DNA from: Actinomycetota bacterium
GTDB lineage: Bacteria > Actinomycetota > Thermoleophilia > Gaiellales > Gaiellaceae
Reading direction: 5' to 3'
Assembly (NCBI GenBank): GCA_004366385.1
Contig: SIRU01000033.1
Span: 62,001-126,000, forward strand
Length of the DNA stretch: 64,000 bases
The position numbers and the translations under genes were made by a program. Below, in pieces: positions 40,953-49,132 of the stretch (within the stretch, counting starts at the first letter, position 1; the number at the start of each line of letters is the position of its first letter). The notes below the pieces were generated by a model. That model was not told the DNA's origin. It saw only the letters and a program-made list of their open reading frames with translations, and did not search any database.

Positions 40953-41410
40953 GCCACGTCTACTGCCCGGAGTGCGGCTTCCAGAACCCGGAGGCCTCGA
41001 ACTACTGCTCGCGCTGCGGCGCGCTGCTCGCCCGCGACACCGGCGCCGAGACGATGAGCTTCGACGTCGCCGAGGAGGGCGAGGAGGGCGACGCCGCGCT
41101 CGGCGGCCTCGGGATCACGGGGCCCGCGCTCGTCGTGCGCTCCGGCGGCGGTATGGCGGGGCAACCCTTCCGTCCCGGCGACGGGACGACGCTGATCGGC
41201 CGGTCGCCGGAGTGCGACATCTTCCTCGACGACGTGACGGTCTCCCGCCGGCACGCTGAGATCAGCCGCGAAGGCGACGAGTTCACGATTCGCGACCTCG
41301 GGAGCCTCAACGGCACGTATGTGAACCGCAAGCGCATCGAGTCCGCGGCGCTCGAGGACGACGACGAGGTCCAGATCGGGAAGTACCGGCTGACCTTCCT
41401 CCGGCGATGA
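40949..41410 (+). CDS. Zinc-ribbon FHA domain protein (GarA/OdhI-like)
   Basis: A 153-residue protein. A zinc ribbon (C6, C9, C20, C23 in YCPECG and YCSRCG) is followed by ETMSF near residues 34-38, matching the place of the ETTS phosphorylation site of GarA/OdhI, then an FHA domain from about 60 (IGRSPECDIFLDDVTVSRRH, IRDLGSLNGTYVN). GarA-type proteins bind their own phospho-Thr and switch 2-oxoglutarate metabolism. The garA-merR neighbourhood is kept in actinobacteria, which supports the call. ATG at 40949. Confidence 0.88.
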   Translation: MSHVYCPECGFQNPEASNYCSRCGALLARDTGAETMSFDVAEEGEEGDAALGGLGITGPALVVRSGGGMAGQPFRPGDGTTLIGRSPECDIFLDDVTVSRRHAEISREGDEFTIRDLGSLNGTYVNRKRIESAALEDDDEVQIGKYRLTFLRR

Positions 41411-42123
41411 GCACGACGGCGACCAGACGGCGCGGGACGGAGGGCTCCGAGCCGGGCCTGCGCACGATCGGCTCCGTGTGCGAGGAGCTCCGCGAGGAGT
41501 TCCCCGACGTCTCGGTCTCCAAGATCCGGTACCTCGAGGACCAGGGCTTGATCACGCCGAACCGGACGCGCGGCGGCTACCGCCTGTTCTCGCCCGAGGA
41601 CGTGGAGCGGCTGACGACCATCCTCCGTCTCCAGCGTGACGAGTTCCTGCCGCTGCGGGTCATCCGCGAGGCGCTGGACGGCCCCGGAACGTCAGCCGAG
41701 CGCCCGAGGAAGCGCAGCGTCGGGCTCACGGGGCACGAGCGCGAGATCGACGCGGCCGAGCTCGGGAACCGGGCCGGCGTGGCGCCGGAGTTCGTGAAGG
41801 AGCTCGAGGAGTACGGTGTCGTCCAGTCCCGCGTCGAGGCGGGGGAGCGGCTGTACCGGGAGAGCGAGGCCGACGTCGCGGCAGCCTGCGCGCGCCTCGC
41901 GCGCTTCGGGATCGACGCGCGGCACCTGCGCACCTTCCTGACGGCGACCGGCCGGCAGGCCGCGCTCGTGGAGCAGCTCGTCGCGCCCGGGCTCCGCTCG
42001 CGCAACGCCGACCGGCGCAAGGCGGCGCTGGAGGACCTCGAGTCGCTCGCGCGCGTCGCCCAGGAGCTCTCGTATCTCCTGTTCCTGCGCGACCTCCGCG
42101 CCGTCGTGGAACGCACCGGATGA
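41407..42123 (+). CDS. MerR-family regulator (FtsR-like)
   Basis: A 238-residue protein with an N-terminal MerR winged helix (TIGSVCEELREEFPDVSVSK, IRYLEDQGLITPNRTRGGYR) and a second helical domain. Downstream of a GarA/OdhI-like FHA gene, corynebacteria and mycobacteria have a MerR regulator (FtsR in Corynebacterium, which activates ftsZ). Size and position match. ATG overlaps the FHA stop; its stop overlaps the apt ATG. Confidence 0.85.
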   Translation: MSTTATRRRGTEGSEPGLRTIGSVCEELREEFPDVSVSKIRYLEDQGLITPNRTRGGYRLFSPEDVERLTTILRLQRDEFLPLRVIREALDGPGTSAERPRKRSVGLTGHEREIDAAELGNRAGVAPEFVKELEEYGVVQSRVEAGERLYRESEADVAAACARLARFGIDARHLRTFLTATGRQAALVEQLVAPGLRSRNADRRKAALEDLESLARVAQELSYLLFLRDLRAVVERTG

Positions 42124-42638
42124 GCCTCGACCTGCGCGACCGCGTCCGCGACGTCCCGGACTTCCCGTCCCCCGGCATCGTCTTCAAGGACTTGATGCCG
42201 CTGATCGCGGACGCCGAGTACTTCGCCGAGACGATCCGGCAGCTCGCGGCGTGGGCGAGGCCTCGCGATCCCGGCTTCGTGCTCGGGGCGGAGGCACGCG
42301 GCTTCATCTTCGGCGGGGCACTCGCCTACGAGCTGGGCGCGGGGTTCATCCCCGCGCGCAAGCCAGGCAAGCTGCCGCGCGAGACGATCGAGGCGACGTA
42401 CGAGCTCGAGTACGGGACCGACTCGCTCCAGGTGCACTCGGACGCGCTGTCGGCGGGCGCGCGCGTCGTGATCATCGACGACGTGCTCGCGACCGGTGGC
42501 ACAGCACGCGCGAAGGTCGAGCTCGTCGAGAGCCTGGGCGGAGTCGTCGCAGGGCTCGGGTTCGTGATCGAGCTCACGTTCCTGAACGGTCGCGAGCGCC
42601 TCGAGGGCTACGACACCCACGCGTTGATCTCGTATTGA
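42120..42638 (+). CDS. apt: Adenine phosphoribosyltransferase
   Basis: A 172-residue type I PRTase making AMP from adenine and PRPP. Signatures: PDFPSPGIVFKDLMPLI, LGAEARGFIFGGALAYELG, FIPARKPGKLPRE, and the PRPP loop VVIIDDVLATGGTARA. Normal length. Last gene of the pgsA-rsiG-like-FHA-merR-apt run. Confidence 0.95.
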   Translation: MSLDLRDRVRDVPDFPSPGIVFKDLMPLIADAEYFAETIRQLAAWARPRDPGFVLGAEARGFIFGGALAYELGAGFIPARKPGKLPRETIEATYELEYGTDSLQVHSDALSAGARVVIIDDVLATGGTARAKVELVESLGGVVAGLGFVIELTFLNGRERLEGYDTHALISY

Positions 42639-42654
42639 GCCGGGCTCCCGGGCC

Positions 42655-43296
42655 GTGACGGCGTCCGGGATCGGCGGTACAACGAGAGAGGTGTACGACC
42701 CGCTGACGACGACGTACTCGTTTGCCTGCCCGCACGGGAGGCGCGCGCAGGTGCCGCTCTCGTCGTTCCGCCAGCTCGAGCTGCTGCCCGGCGCGTCGCA
42801 CCCTGCCGTCTACCGCGTCGTCTTCGGCTGCCGCTGCGGCGAGGAGCATCCCGGGCTCGTCTCGCACGACGACCTCGACTGGGCGCCGCTCGGGGCCGCG
42901 GCCGGGGTGTCGTTCCACAACCTGATGACGGCGCGCGAGAGCTCCCTGGCCGCCGAGCTGACGGATCTGGCGGCGACGAGGATCGGAGCGGGGGAGTGGC
43001 CGTGGAGCTTCTTCTGCCTGCTCGAAGGACGGCCGCGGCCGATGACGCCGTCGGCCCTGACGTTCCTCGCCCCGGGCCAGGGGTCCGTCGGAATCGCCGT
43101 CCGGTGCCCGTCCTGCTCGGCCGTCTCGGTCAACCTCGTCACGCGTCAGCACGTCGACCTCCCGTTCTGGAACGACGCGCGCGTGGGGGTGGTCGATCAT
43201 GTGTTCCCGGCGGATGCGCTGCGCGTCGTCGAGGAGTTCCGCGCCGAGCTCGCCTCCGCGCGCTTCGACGAGAAGCGACTCGACCTCGAGGGGTAG
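42655..43296 (+). CDS. Unrecognised protein with multiple CxxC-type zinc sites
   Basis: A 213-residue protein of no family I recognise. Cys/His clusters occur as FACPHGRR, VVFGCRCGEEHPG and RCPSCSAVSVN, suggesting one or two structural zinc sites. The middle (LTFLAPGQGSVGIAVRCPSC) looks like a beta strand into a zinc ribbon. No signal or membrane helix. GTG start 16 nt after apt. It may be transcribed with apt. Function unknown. Confidence 0.7.
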   Translation: MTASGIGGTTREVYDPLTTTYSFACPHGRRAQVPLSSFRQLELLPGASHPAVYRVVFGCRCGEEHPGLVSHDDLDWAPLGAAAGVSFHNLMTARESSLAAELTDLAATRIGAGEWPWSFFCLLEGRPRPMTPSALTFLAPGQGSVGIAVRCPSCSAVSVNLVTRQHVDLPFWNDARVGVVDHVFPADALRVVEEFRAELASARFDEKRLDLEG

Positions 43297-43353
43297 CCCC
43301 GCTCACTCCGGTCAGGGATTCCCACCGGCCGCCCGGAGGTCGATGCTAGAGCC

Positions 43354-43551
43354 ATGAGAGCAGCCGCCCTCGAGAACGCCCCTACCGCCGCCGCTTCCCG
43401 CCTGCTCGCGGACGTGCACGCGCTCGACGCCGTGCGCGCCCTCGAGTCGCGGGAGCCCGCGTTGATCCGGCTCGAGGCCGTCCTCGGCCGGGACTTCGCG
43501 GATCGCCTCGTCGCCGCGCTGAGCGACGAGGACGTCGACCGGAGCAACTAG
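43354..43551 (+). CDS. Small helical hypothetical protein
   Basis: A 65-residue alpha-helical, acidic protein (RLLADVHALDAVRALESREP, LGRDFADRLVAALSDEDVD). No recognised family. The composition agrees with coding DNA and the ATG has a weak purine-rich upstream. It could be a small regulator or a spurious frame. Confidence 0.45.
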   Translation: MRAAALENAPTAAASRLLADVHALDAVRALESREPALIRLEAVLGRDFADRLVAALSDEDVDRSN

Positions 43552-43616
43552 CTCCAGCCGGTCGAGGGGGTCAGGCCCGGGAGCCGGGCCCGGTCGCCCC
43601 TGCGCTGGTGTTCCGT

Positions 43617-43805
43617 TCAGGCCGTGTCGGCGCCGCGCGTGCGCACGAGCACGAAGATCGCCGCGGCGAGCAGGAGCGAGACGACGAAGGAGACGCCGCC
43701 TCCGAAGCCGACCGCGAGCGCGCCGAGCCACATGAAGAGGAAGAAGACCACGGCCCAGAGGAACGCCTGGGCGCCGGGGTCGATGCTCGGCATGCGCAGG
43801 TGCAT
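43617..43805 (-). CDS. Small two-helix membrane protein
   Basis: A 62-residue protein with two hydrophobic segments (AFLWAVVFFLFMWLGALAVG; VSFVVSLLLAAAIFVLV) joined by a Gly-rich turn. No family recognised. It lies opposite to its neighbours between two intergenic gaps. Confidence 0.5.
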   Translation of the reverse strand: MHLRMPSIDPGAQAFLWAVVFFLFMWLGALAVGFGGGVSFVVSLLLAAAIFVLVRTRGADTA

Positions 43806-43897
43806 CGCGTGATCCTATCCCCACCGCAATCCGTCATGGGCGGCCATCTGGGCGTTCCACGCACCGCGGCCGGAGGGGGCTTCGCCCGAAGGCCGGC

Positions 43898-43994
43898 TGT
43901 GTGGACGCAGCGGAGAGGAAGGGGGGAAGGTGGAGGGACACATCGTTCCCCCCCACAAAAAATTCACCGAGCCGGTGGCGCTTTCGTCCACACA
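43898..43994. ncRNA. Candidate structured RNA (three-way junction)
   Basis: An outer stem TGTGTGGACG/CGTCCACACA (43898-43907 with 43985-43994) is continued after a small internal loop by GCG/CGC (43910-43912 with 43979-43981). Inside are hairpin 1, GGGGGGAA/TTCCCCCC (43921-43928 with 43946-43953), and hairpin 2, CACCG/CGGTG (43965-43969 with 43973-43977), joined by an A-rich linker. All pairs are Watson-Crick. It could be a leader or sRNA on either strand. The outer arms also resemble DnaA boxes (TCGTCCACA), an alternative reading. Confidence 0.4.
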
Positions 43995-44171
43995 ACCCGC
44001 TGACCGTCCGCTTCCGCGTAGAGCCTTCGAGCTGCGCTTCGACCTACTCGCGCTCCGTGCTCGGTGCAAGCGAGACCCTATGGGACAGGGCGGAAGAGGT
44101 CAAGGCCGCGGTTCACCCGATTGGCGCAATTTGCGGTCATTTCGTCGGGAGGGCCCAGCCGCGGGCCTGCG

Positions 44172-44177
44172 TAGGAT
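44172..44177 (+). promoter_or_regulatory. TANNNT box 6 nt before uppP (leaderless promoter candidate)
   Basis: TAGGAT with CTCGCC before the GTG at 44184; no ribosome-binding site. Confidence 0.45.
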
Positions 44178-44183
44178 CTCGCC

Positions 44184-45122
44184 GTGCGCCGCTCGCTCGT
44201 GTACGGCGTCGCGGGAGCGGCGCTCGGCCTCGCCGTCGTCCTCGTGCTCGTGGGCTTCGCCGACGACCCCGACGCGCTGACCAACGGCCAGGCGTTCGTG
44301 CTCGGCGTCGTCCAGGGGGCGACCGAGCTCCTGCCGATCTCGTCGTCCGGGCACCTCACGCTCGTGCCGTGGGCGGCGGAGTGGACGTACCTCGAGGAGA
44401 ACGATCGCTTCCACCAGACGTTCGACGTCGCTCTTCACCTCGGCACGCTCGTGGCGGTCGCGGCGTACTTCTGGAGTGACCTCGTGCGGCTCGTTCGGGC
44501 ATGGCTCGGGACGCTCGCACGTCGGCGGATCGAGACCGCCGACGACCGGATCGCGTGGTTCGTGGTCGTCGCCACGATCCCGGCGGGGATCGTCGGCCTG
44601 CTGGGCGAGGACCTGATCGCGGACAACCTGGGCGAGCCGTGGCAGATCGCGATCCTGCTCGCCGCCGGAGCGCTCCTGCTCGCCTGGGCCGACCACTTCC
44701 CGGAGCGCAAGCACATGGGCGACCTCGGACTGCGTCACGCCGTCGTGATGGGTCTCGCGCAGGCGCTCGCGCTCGCGCCCGGCGTGTCCCGGTCGGGGAT
44801 CACCATCACGGCCGCCCGGTTCATGGGGCTTGATCGCGACGGCGCTGCCCGCTTCTCGTTCCTCCTGCTCCTGCCGACCGTGCTCGGCGCTGTCGTCCTC
44901 AAGGGAGTGGGGGACGTGCTCCTCGGCGACCTCCCGGCCGGGTGGCAGGGCCCGTTCCTCGTCGGCATGCTCGCGGCGCTCGGCAGCGGGCTGCTCGCGA
45001 TCGATTGGCTGCTCGGCTACGTGCGCCGGCACACGTACGAGGTGTTCGTCTGGTACCGGCTCGTCGTCGCCGCGCTCGTCGCGCTCGCGATCGTGAGCGG
45101 TGCCCGCTCGGCGACGTTCTGA
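44184..45122 (+). CDS. uppP: Undecaprenyl-diphosphatase (BacA type)
   Basis: A 312-residue polytopic membrane enzyme that recycles the polyprenyl diphosphate carrier. Motif 1 VQGATELLPISSSGHL and motif 2 LAPGVSRSGITITAARFMGL hold the active-site residues. Length is at the upper end of normal. Start GTG 44184 with an adjacent TAGGAT box. It works on the carrier made by UppS. Bacitracin resistance is a common by-effect of the family. Confidence 0.94.
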   Translation: MRRSLVYGVAGAALGLAVVLVLVGFADDPDALTNGQAFVLGVVQGATELLPISSSGHLTLVPWAAEWTYLEENDRFHQTFDVALHLGTLVAVAAYFWSDLVRLVRAWLGTLARRRIETADDRIAWFVVVATIPAGIVGLLGEDLIADNLGEPWQIAILLAAGALLLAWADHFPERKHMGDLGLRHAVVMGLAQALALAPGVSRSGITITAARFMGLDRDGAARFSFLLLLPTVLGAVVLKGVGDVLLGDLPAGWQGPFLVGMLAALGSGLLAIDWLLGYVRRHTYEVFVWYRLVVAALVALAIVSGARSATF

Positions 45123-45211
45123 CGGCTGCCATGAAGTCCCGAGCCGGATACGGGAGCGCCCCGATGCCGCGGGCGCGGCTGCGGGCGAGACTCGGGGCGA
45201 GAGGAGGGGCC

Positions 45212-45976
45212 ATGTCTGCCGTCCTGCATCACTCCGGGTCGGACACTGCGCGGGGGCCGGTCGAGCGGCGGTCGGTGGGTCGTCGGTTGCGCCGTCTCGG
45301 TCTCGGCGTCTTCTTCACGTCCATCGCGGTCAACGCGGGGCTCGGGATCTACGCCGTGCTGGCGCCGAACTGGGAGGCGGAGACGCACGGGAAGATCCTG
45401 CTCACGTCGCTCTGCGTGACCGGCGCCGCGCTCGTCGCCCTCGCCTGCGAGCCGGCGTGGGAGCGCTCGCTGCTCGGGCCGGTACCCCTTGCCGGGGCCG
45501 TGCTGGGGGCGGCGGGGTTCGCGCTGACGATCGGGGCGATCTGGGCGGAGCCTGCGAGCGACCTGTACGGGAAGGTGGTCACGTCCTCGTTCGTCGCTGC
45601 TGCGGCCTGCGTACTGGCCAGCCTGCTGGCGCTCGCGCCTCTGGCGCCGGGCCACCGCTGGGTCGTCCGCATCACCTTCGTGCTGCTGACGCTCGGCGCG
45701 CTCCTGGTCGCGGGCAACCTGTGGCTCGAGGACGACGCTCCCACGGGGTACGTGCGGGGGATGGGCGTCGTGCTCATCGTGCTCGCAGCGTTCACCGTGA
45801 GCGTGCCCGTGATCCACTGGATCGACCGCAGCGCGCTCGTGGCCGCCGAGGCGAGCGACGACGCGGTGCGCTTCTGCCCGCACTGCGGCAAGGAGCTCGC
45901 GGGCGAGGTGGGCGTCGAGCTCCGCTGCTCCCGCTGTGGGAGGGGGTTCACGGTCAAGCCGGATCGTCCGACTTGA
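45212..45976 (+). CDS. Multipass membrane protein with C-terminal zinc ribbon
   Basis: A 254-residue protein with about six hydrophobic segments between residues 30 and 200 and a cytosolic tail carrying a zinc ribbon (FCPHCGKEL, then RCSRCGRGF, about residues 218-246). No family recognised. The ATG at 45212 follows GAGGAGGGG. Downstream is an rpoD-type gene; the stop lies in a TTGACA hexamer that may be its -35. Confidence 0.72.
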   Translation: MSAVLHHSGSDTARGPVERRSVGRRLRRLGLGVFFTSIAVNAGLGIYAVLAPNWEAETHGKILLTSLCVTGAALVALACEPAWERSLLGPVPLAGAVLGAAGFALTIGAIWAEPASDLYGKVVTSSFVAAAACVLASLLALAPLAPGHRWVVRITFVLLTLGALLVAGNLWLEDDAPTGYVRGMGVVLIVLAAFTVSVPVIHWIDRSALVAAEASDDAVRFCPHCGKELAGEVGVELRCSRCGRGFTVKPDRPT

Positions 45977-46008
45977 CATAACGCAGGTTCTCGTGCGTCG
46001 GCCACTGG

Positions 46009-46060
46009 GGCCACCTCGACCGGGGGATCTCCGGGTTTTCCCCCTAGACAGGAGGTGGCC
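46009..46060 (+). promoter_or_regulatory. Hairpin that can mask the ribosome-binding site of the rpoD-type gene
   Basis: GGCCACCTC (46009-46017) is the perfect complement of GAGGTGGCC (46052-46060), which includes most of the AGGAGG ribosome-binding site (46050-46055) of the gene starting at 46063. A smaller nested stem pairs GGGGGA (46022-46027) with TCCCCC (46039-46044). Pairing would block initiation, so translational control is plausible. TTGACA at 45973-45978 is a candidate -35. Confidence 0.5.
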
Positions 46061-46062
46061 GA

Positions 46063-47172
46063 GTGCGAGAGAGTGTCACCGAGCACGTTCGTTCGCAACG
46101 CGGTCCCGCCGCCGTGACCCAGATCGACATCGAGCAACTCCTCGTCGTCGAGGACATCCGCCAACTGCTCGAGCAGTCCGAGCAGGTCGGGACCATCCGC
46201 GCGTCCGATCTCGCGGAGATCGCCGAGGCGTACGAGCTCACCGAGCTGGAGCAGGACGCGCTCCTGCGGGAGCTCGACCAGCGCGCGATCGAGATCGTCG
46301 AGCAGCCTGCCCCGCCGTCCGAGGTCGTCGCCGCGATCACGGCGCCCGTGGAGACCACGACGGACGCGCTCCAGCTCTTCCTCCGCGAGGCCGGTCGCCA
46401 CCAGCTGCTGACCGCAGCGCAGGAGGTCGAGCTCGCCAAGCGGATCGAGCGTGGCGACCTGGAGGCGAAGGAGCGGATGATCCAGTCCAACCTCCGCCTC
46501 GTCGTCTCGATCGCGAAGAACTACCGCAACCAGGGGCTGCCGTTCCTCGACCTGATCCAGGAGGGCACGCTTGGGCTCATCCGGGCGGTGGAGAAGTTCG
46601 ACTGGAGGCGCGGCTTCAAGTTCTCCACGTACGCGACGTGGTGGATCCGGCAGGCGGTCGCGCGGGCGCTCGCGGACAAGGCGCGGACGATCCGCATGCC
46701 CGTGCACATCGTCGAGCGGCTGCAGAAGATCAATCGGGCGGACCGGCTCCTGTGGACGCAGCTCGGGCGCGAGCCGACGCTCGACGAGATCGCGGACGAG
46801 GCGTCGCTCACCGTGCAGCAGGTGCTCGAGGTGCGGGCGGCCGCCCGCGCGTCGACGAGCCTCGACGCCCCTGTCGGGGACGGCGACGACGCGGTGTTCG
46901 GGGACTTCGTGGCGGGCGACGAGCCGCTGCCGGAGGACGCCGTGGAGCTCCACCTCCGGAGCGAAGCGCTGAGAAGCGCGCTGGCCGCGCTCCCGCAGCG
47001 GGAGCGGGACGTCGTCGTGCTCCGCTACGGGCTCGCCGGATCCGAGCCGCAGACGCTCGAGGAGATCGGCAGGCGGCTCGGGCTGACGCGCGAGCGCGTG
47101 CGCCAGATCGAGCTCGAGTCGCTCCGCCGGTTGGCCGGCCTGCGCGAGCTCGAGTCGGTCGACGCGACCTGA
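46063..47172 (+). CDS. Primary-type sigma-70 factor (RpoD-like)
   Basis: A 369-residue sigma-70. A region 1.1-like start ([20 protein letters not shown]), region 1.2 ([20 protein letters not shown]), region 2 ([40 protein letters not shown]), region 3, and region 4.2 ([20 protein letters not shown]). Region 2.4 residues are of the housekeeping type, so TANNNT-like -10 boxes are expected. GTG at 46063 after a strong AGGAGG that can be masked in a hairpin. It is convergent with a second sigma-70 gene. Confidence 0.93.
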   Translation: MRESVTEHVRSQRGPAAVTQIDIEQLLVVEDIRQLLEQSEQVGTIRASDLAEIAEAYELTELEQDALLRELDQRAIEIVEQPAPPSEVVAAITAPVETTTDALQLFLREAGRHQLLTAAQEVELAKRIERGDLEAKERMIQSNLRLVVSIAKNYRNQGLPFLDLIQEGTLGLIRAVEKFDWRRGFKFSTYATWWIRQAVARALADKARTIRMPVHIVERLQKINRADRLLWTQLGREPTLDEIADEASLTVQQVLEVRAAARASTSLDAPVGDGDDAVFGDFVAGDEPLPEDAVELHLRSEALRSALAALPQRERDVVVLRYGLAGSEPQTLEEIGRRLGLTRERVRQIELESLRRLAGLRELESVDAT

Positions 47173-47224
47173 GCCGTGCGCTCGGCGTTCTGCGCCGCGG
47201 GTCTGGCGGCCGGGCACGTAGCCC

Positions 47225-48148
47225 CTACGAGCGGAGGTACAGCTCGAGCCCGGGCGCCACGGCACGGAGCTCGCGGAGCGCCCGCGCCTCGAGCTGGCGG
47301 ACGCGCTCGCGGGTGATGCCGAGGTTCGCCCCCACCTCCTCGAGCGTGCGCGGCCGGACGCCGTCGAGGCCGAAGCGCTCGATGACGACGCGCCGTTGTC
47401 TCGGCTGGAGCTTCGCGAGCGCCTCGAGGAGCTCCGACGAGCGCGCGCGGTCGGCGGTCTCGAGCTCCGGCTGATCGGCGCTCTGGTCGGGGATGAGGTC
47501 GGCGACGCTCGAGTCGCCGTCCCCGATCGGCGTCTCCAGCGAGACGGGATCCTGGACGAGATCGAGGAGCTCCTGCACGCGCTCGGGCGTGAGCCCGCTC
47601 TCGACCGCGATCTCGTCGATCGACGGGTCGCGGTTCAGCTTCTGACCCAGGATCCGCCGAGCCTTCGTCACCTTCCGCACCTGGTCGGCGACGTGCACGG
47701 GCAGGCGGATCGTCCGTCCCTGCTCCGCGAGCGCCCGTGAGACCGCCTGCTTGATCCACCAGGTGGCGTACGTGGACAGCTTGAAGCCGAGCTTGTAGTC
47801 GAACTTCTCGACCGCGCGGATGAGCCCCAGGTTCCCCTCCTGGATGAGGTCGAGGAGCGGCACGTCGGCGCGCGTGTAGTTGCGCGTGATCGACATGACG
47901 AGCCGGAGGTTGCACTCGATGAGGCGCCGCTTCGCGGCCTCGTCCCCGAGATCCTTGAGCCGAGCGAGCTCGCGCTCCTCGGCGGCGGTCAGCAATCGCC
48001 CGTCGCCGATCTGGCGCACGTACAGCTTCAGCGGGTCGTCCGCGTTCGGCCCGGAGAGATCGGCGCGCTCGCGCGGCGCGGCCTCCTCCGCCTCTACGGG
48101 GGAGTCGTCCTCGGCGCTGTCGAACAGCTCGGCGGCGTTGCCTTCCAC
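47225..48148 (-). CDS. Second primary-type sigma-70 factor (group 1/2)
   Basis: A 307-residue sigma factor (from GTG 48148; the frame is open to a GTG at 48226). Region 1.2 ([20 protein letters not shown]), region 2 ([60 protein letters not shown]), region 3 ([20 protein letters not shown]) and region 4 ([20 protein letters not shown]) are complete. It lacks the long region 1.1, as group 2 factors do. It converges with the gene at 46063 (52-nt gap) and diverges from the amidotransferase gene. Confidence 0.92.
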   Translation of the reverse strand: MEGNAAELFDSAEDDSPVEAEEAAPRERADLSGPNADDPLKLYVRQIGDGRLLTAAEERELARLKDLGDEAAKRRLIECNLRLVMSITRNYTRADVPLLDLIQEGNLGLIRAVEKFDYKLGFKLSTYATWWIKQAVSRALAEQGRTIRLPVHVADQVRKVTKARRILGQKLNRDPSIDEIAVESGLTPERVQELLDLVQDPVSLETPIGDGDSSVADLIPDQSADQPELETADRARSSELLEALAKLQPRQRRVVIERFGLDGVRPRTLEEVGANLGITRERVRQLEARALRELRAVAPGLELYLRS

Positions 48149-48327
48149 CGCGCATGTATCGGTTTCGAAGTTGCCCCGCTTGAGGGACGACAGGGGATAC
48201 GGGTGACGAGCGGGTCGGCCGCCCACCCGGGCCGGAAGATGAATTCCGTGTAAAGCAGTGCAACAGACGGCGGTGCTCGACGTCTAGGTACCTGTGCGCC
48301 GTCCGACCCACGATTCTCAATAGCGGC

Positions 48328-49125
48328 ATGTGCGGGATCGCCGGCTACAGCCTGAGCCCCGACTCCGCGGTCGAGCGCACGCTGGCTGCGCAGGCGCTGC
48401 TCGCCGGGATCGCCGAGCGCGGAGCCGACGCCGTGGGGTACGCGTCGCGCGGCGCGGGCGGCGAGGTCTCCGTGACCAAGCTCCGCGGCGGTGCGAGCGC
48501 CCTGCTCGACGAGATCGCCGTGGAGCCCGACGCACGGCACGTCCTCATCCACGTGCGCGACTTCACGAAGGGCCACCCGGAGATCACGGCCAACAACCAC
48601 CCGATCCGCCACGGCTCCGTCGTCGGCATCCACAACGGCGTGATCGCCAACGACGACGAGCTGTTCGAGAAGTACGGTATCGCGCGCGCGGAGCCCGAGA
48701 TGACCGTCGACTCCGAGATCATCTTCGCGCTCATGGAGATGCACCGGAACGACCCGCGGGCACTCGGCGAGCTGCGCGGCGCGCTGGCGACGGCCTGGCT
48801 CGACGAGCGGGATCCGTCACGCCTCTTCCTCGCGCGCGGGACTGCGCGGCCGCTCTGGCTCGGCCGAGTCGCCGGCGGCGTCCTCTTCGCTTCGACGCGC
48901 CGGGCGCTCGCGGTCGTGGAGGCCGCCCTCCAGGTCAGGCTGCGCACCGAGAAGGTCAGCGAGGGCCGCGCGCTCGAGATCGTCGACGGCCGGATCACGC
49001 GCGAGCGCCGCTTCCGCCGGGATCGCCGCTACCGCGACGAGAGCTCGCTGCCGCCCGTGCGGGCGCCGCAGGAGGCAGTCTCCTGCCTCCAGCGCCTCGC
49101 GATGATCGCGGCCGCCGCGGCGTAG
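48328..49125 (+). CDS. Stand-alone class II glutamine amidotransferase domain protein
   Basis: A 265-residue Ntn-hydrolase. MCGIAGYSL places the nucleophilic Cys at position 2; FTKGHPEITANNHPIRHG and VGIHNGVIANDDELF hold the Asn/Gly oxyanion and glutamine-binding residues, as in GlmS and PurF. The synthase half (sugar isomerase or PRTase) is absent, so ammonia must go to a separate partner, or the protein acts on another amide. The last about 60 residues are basic. Partner unknown. Confidence 0.82.
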   Translation: MCGIAGYSLSPDSAVERTLAAQALLAGIAERGADAVGYASRGAGGEVSVTKLRGGASALLDEIAVEPDARHVLIHVRDFTKGHPEITANNHPIRHGSVVGIHNGVIANDDELFEKYGIARAEPEMTVDSEIIFALMEMHRNDPRALGELRGALATAWLDERDPSRLFLARGTARPLWLGRVAGGVLFASTRRALAVVEAALQVRLRTEKVSEGRALEIVDGRITRERRFRRDRRYRDESSLPPVRAPQEAVSCLQRLAMIAAAAA

Positions 49126-49132
49126 CGCCGGG

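Larger units (their letters stand above)
43806..44183. other. 378-nt intergenic stretch before uppP with a structured-RNA candidate
   Basis: No convincing protein frame. It contains the three-way-junction candidate at 43898-43994, with 7 Cs in a row (43948-43954) and an A-run (43957-43962), and a TAGGAT box next to uppP. Confidence 0.5.

Noticed and set aside
43880-44183. RNase P RNA, tmRNA or SRP RNA in the gap before uppP
   Set aside because: None of the universally conserved segments of these RNAs could be found; only the generic three-way junction is supported.
45973-45978. Perfect -35 hexamer TTGACA before the rpoD-type gene
   Set aside because: It overlaps a stop codon and no good -10 lies 16-18 bp downstream; kept only as a possibility.
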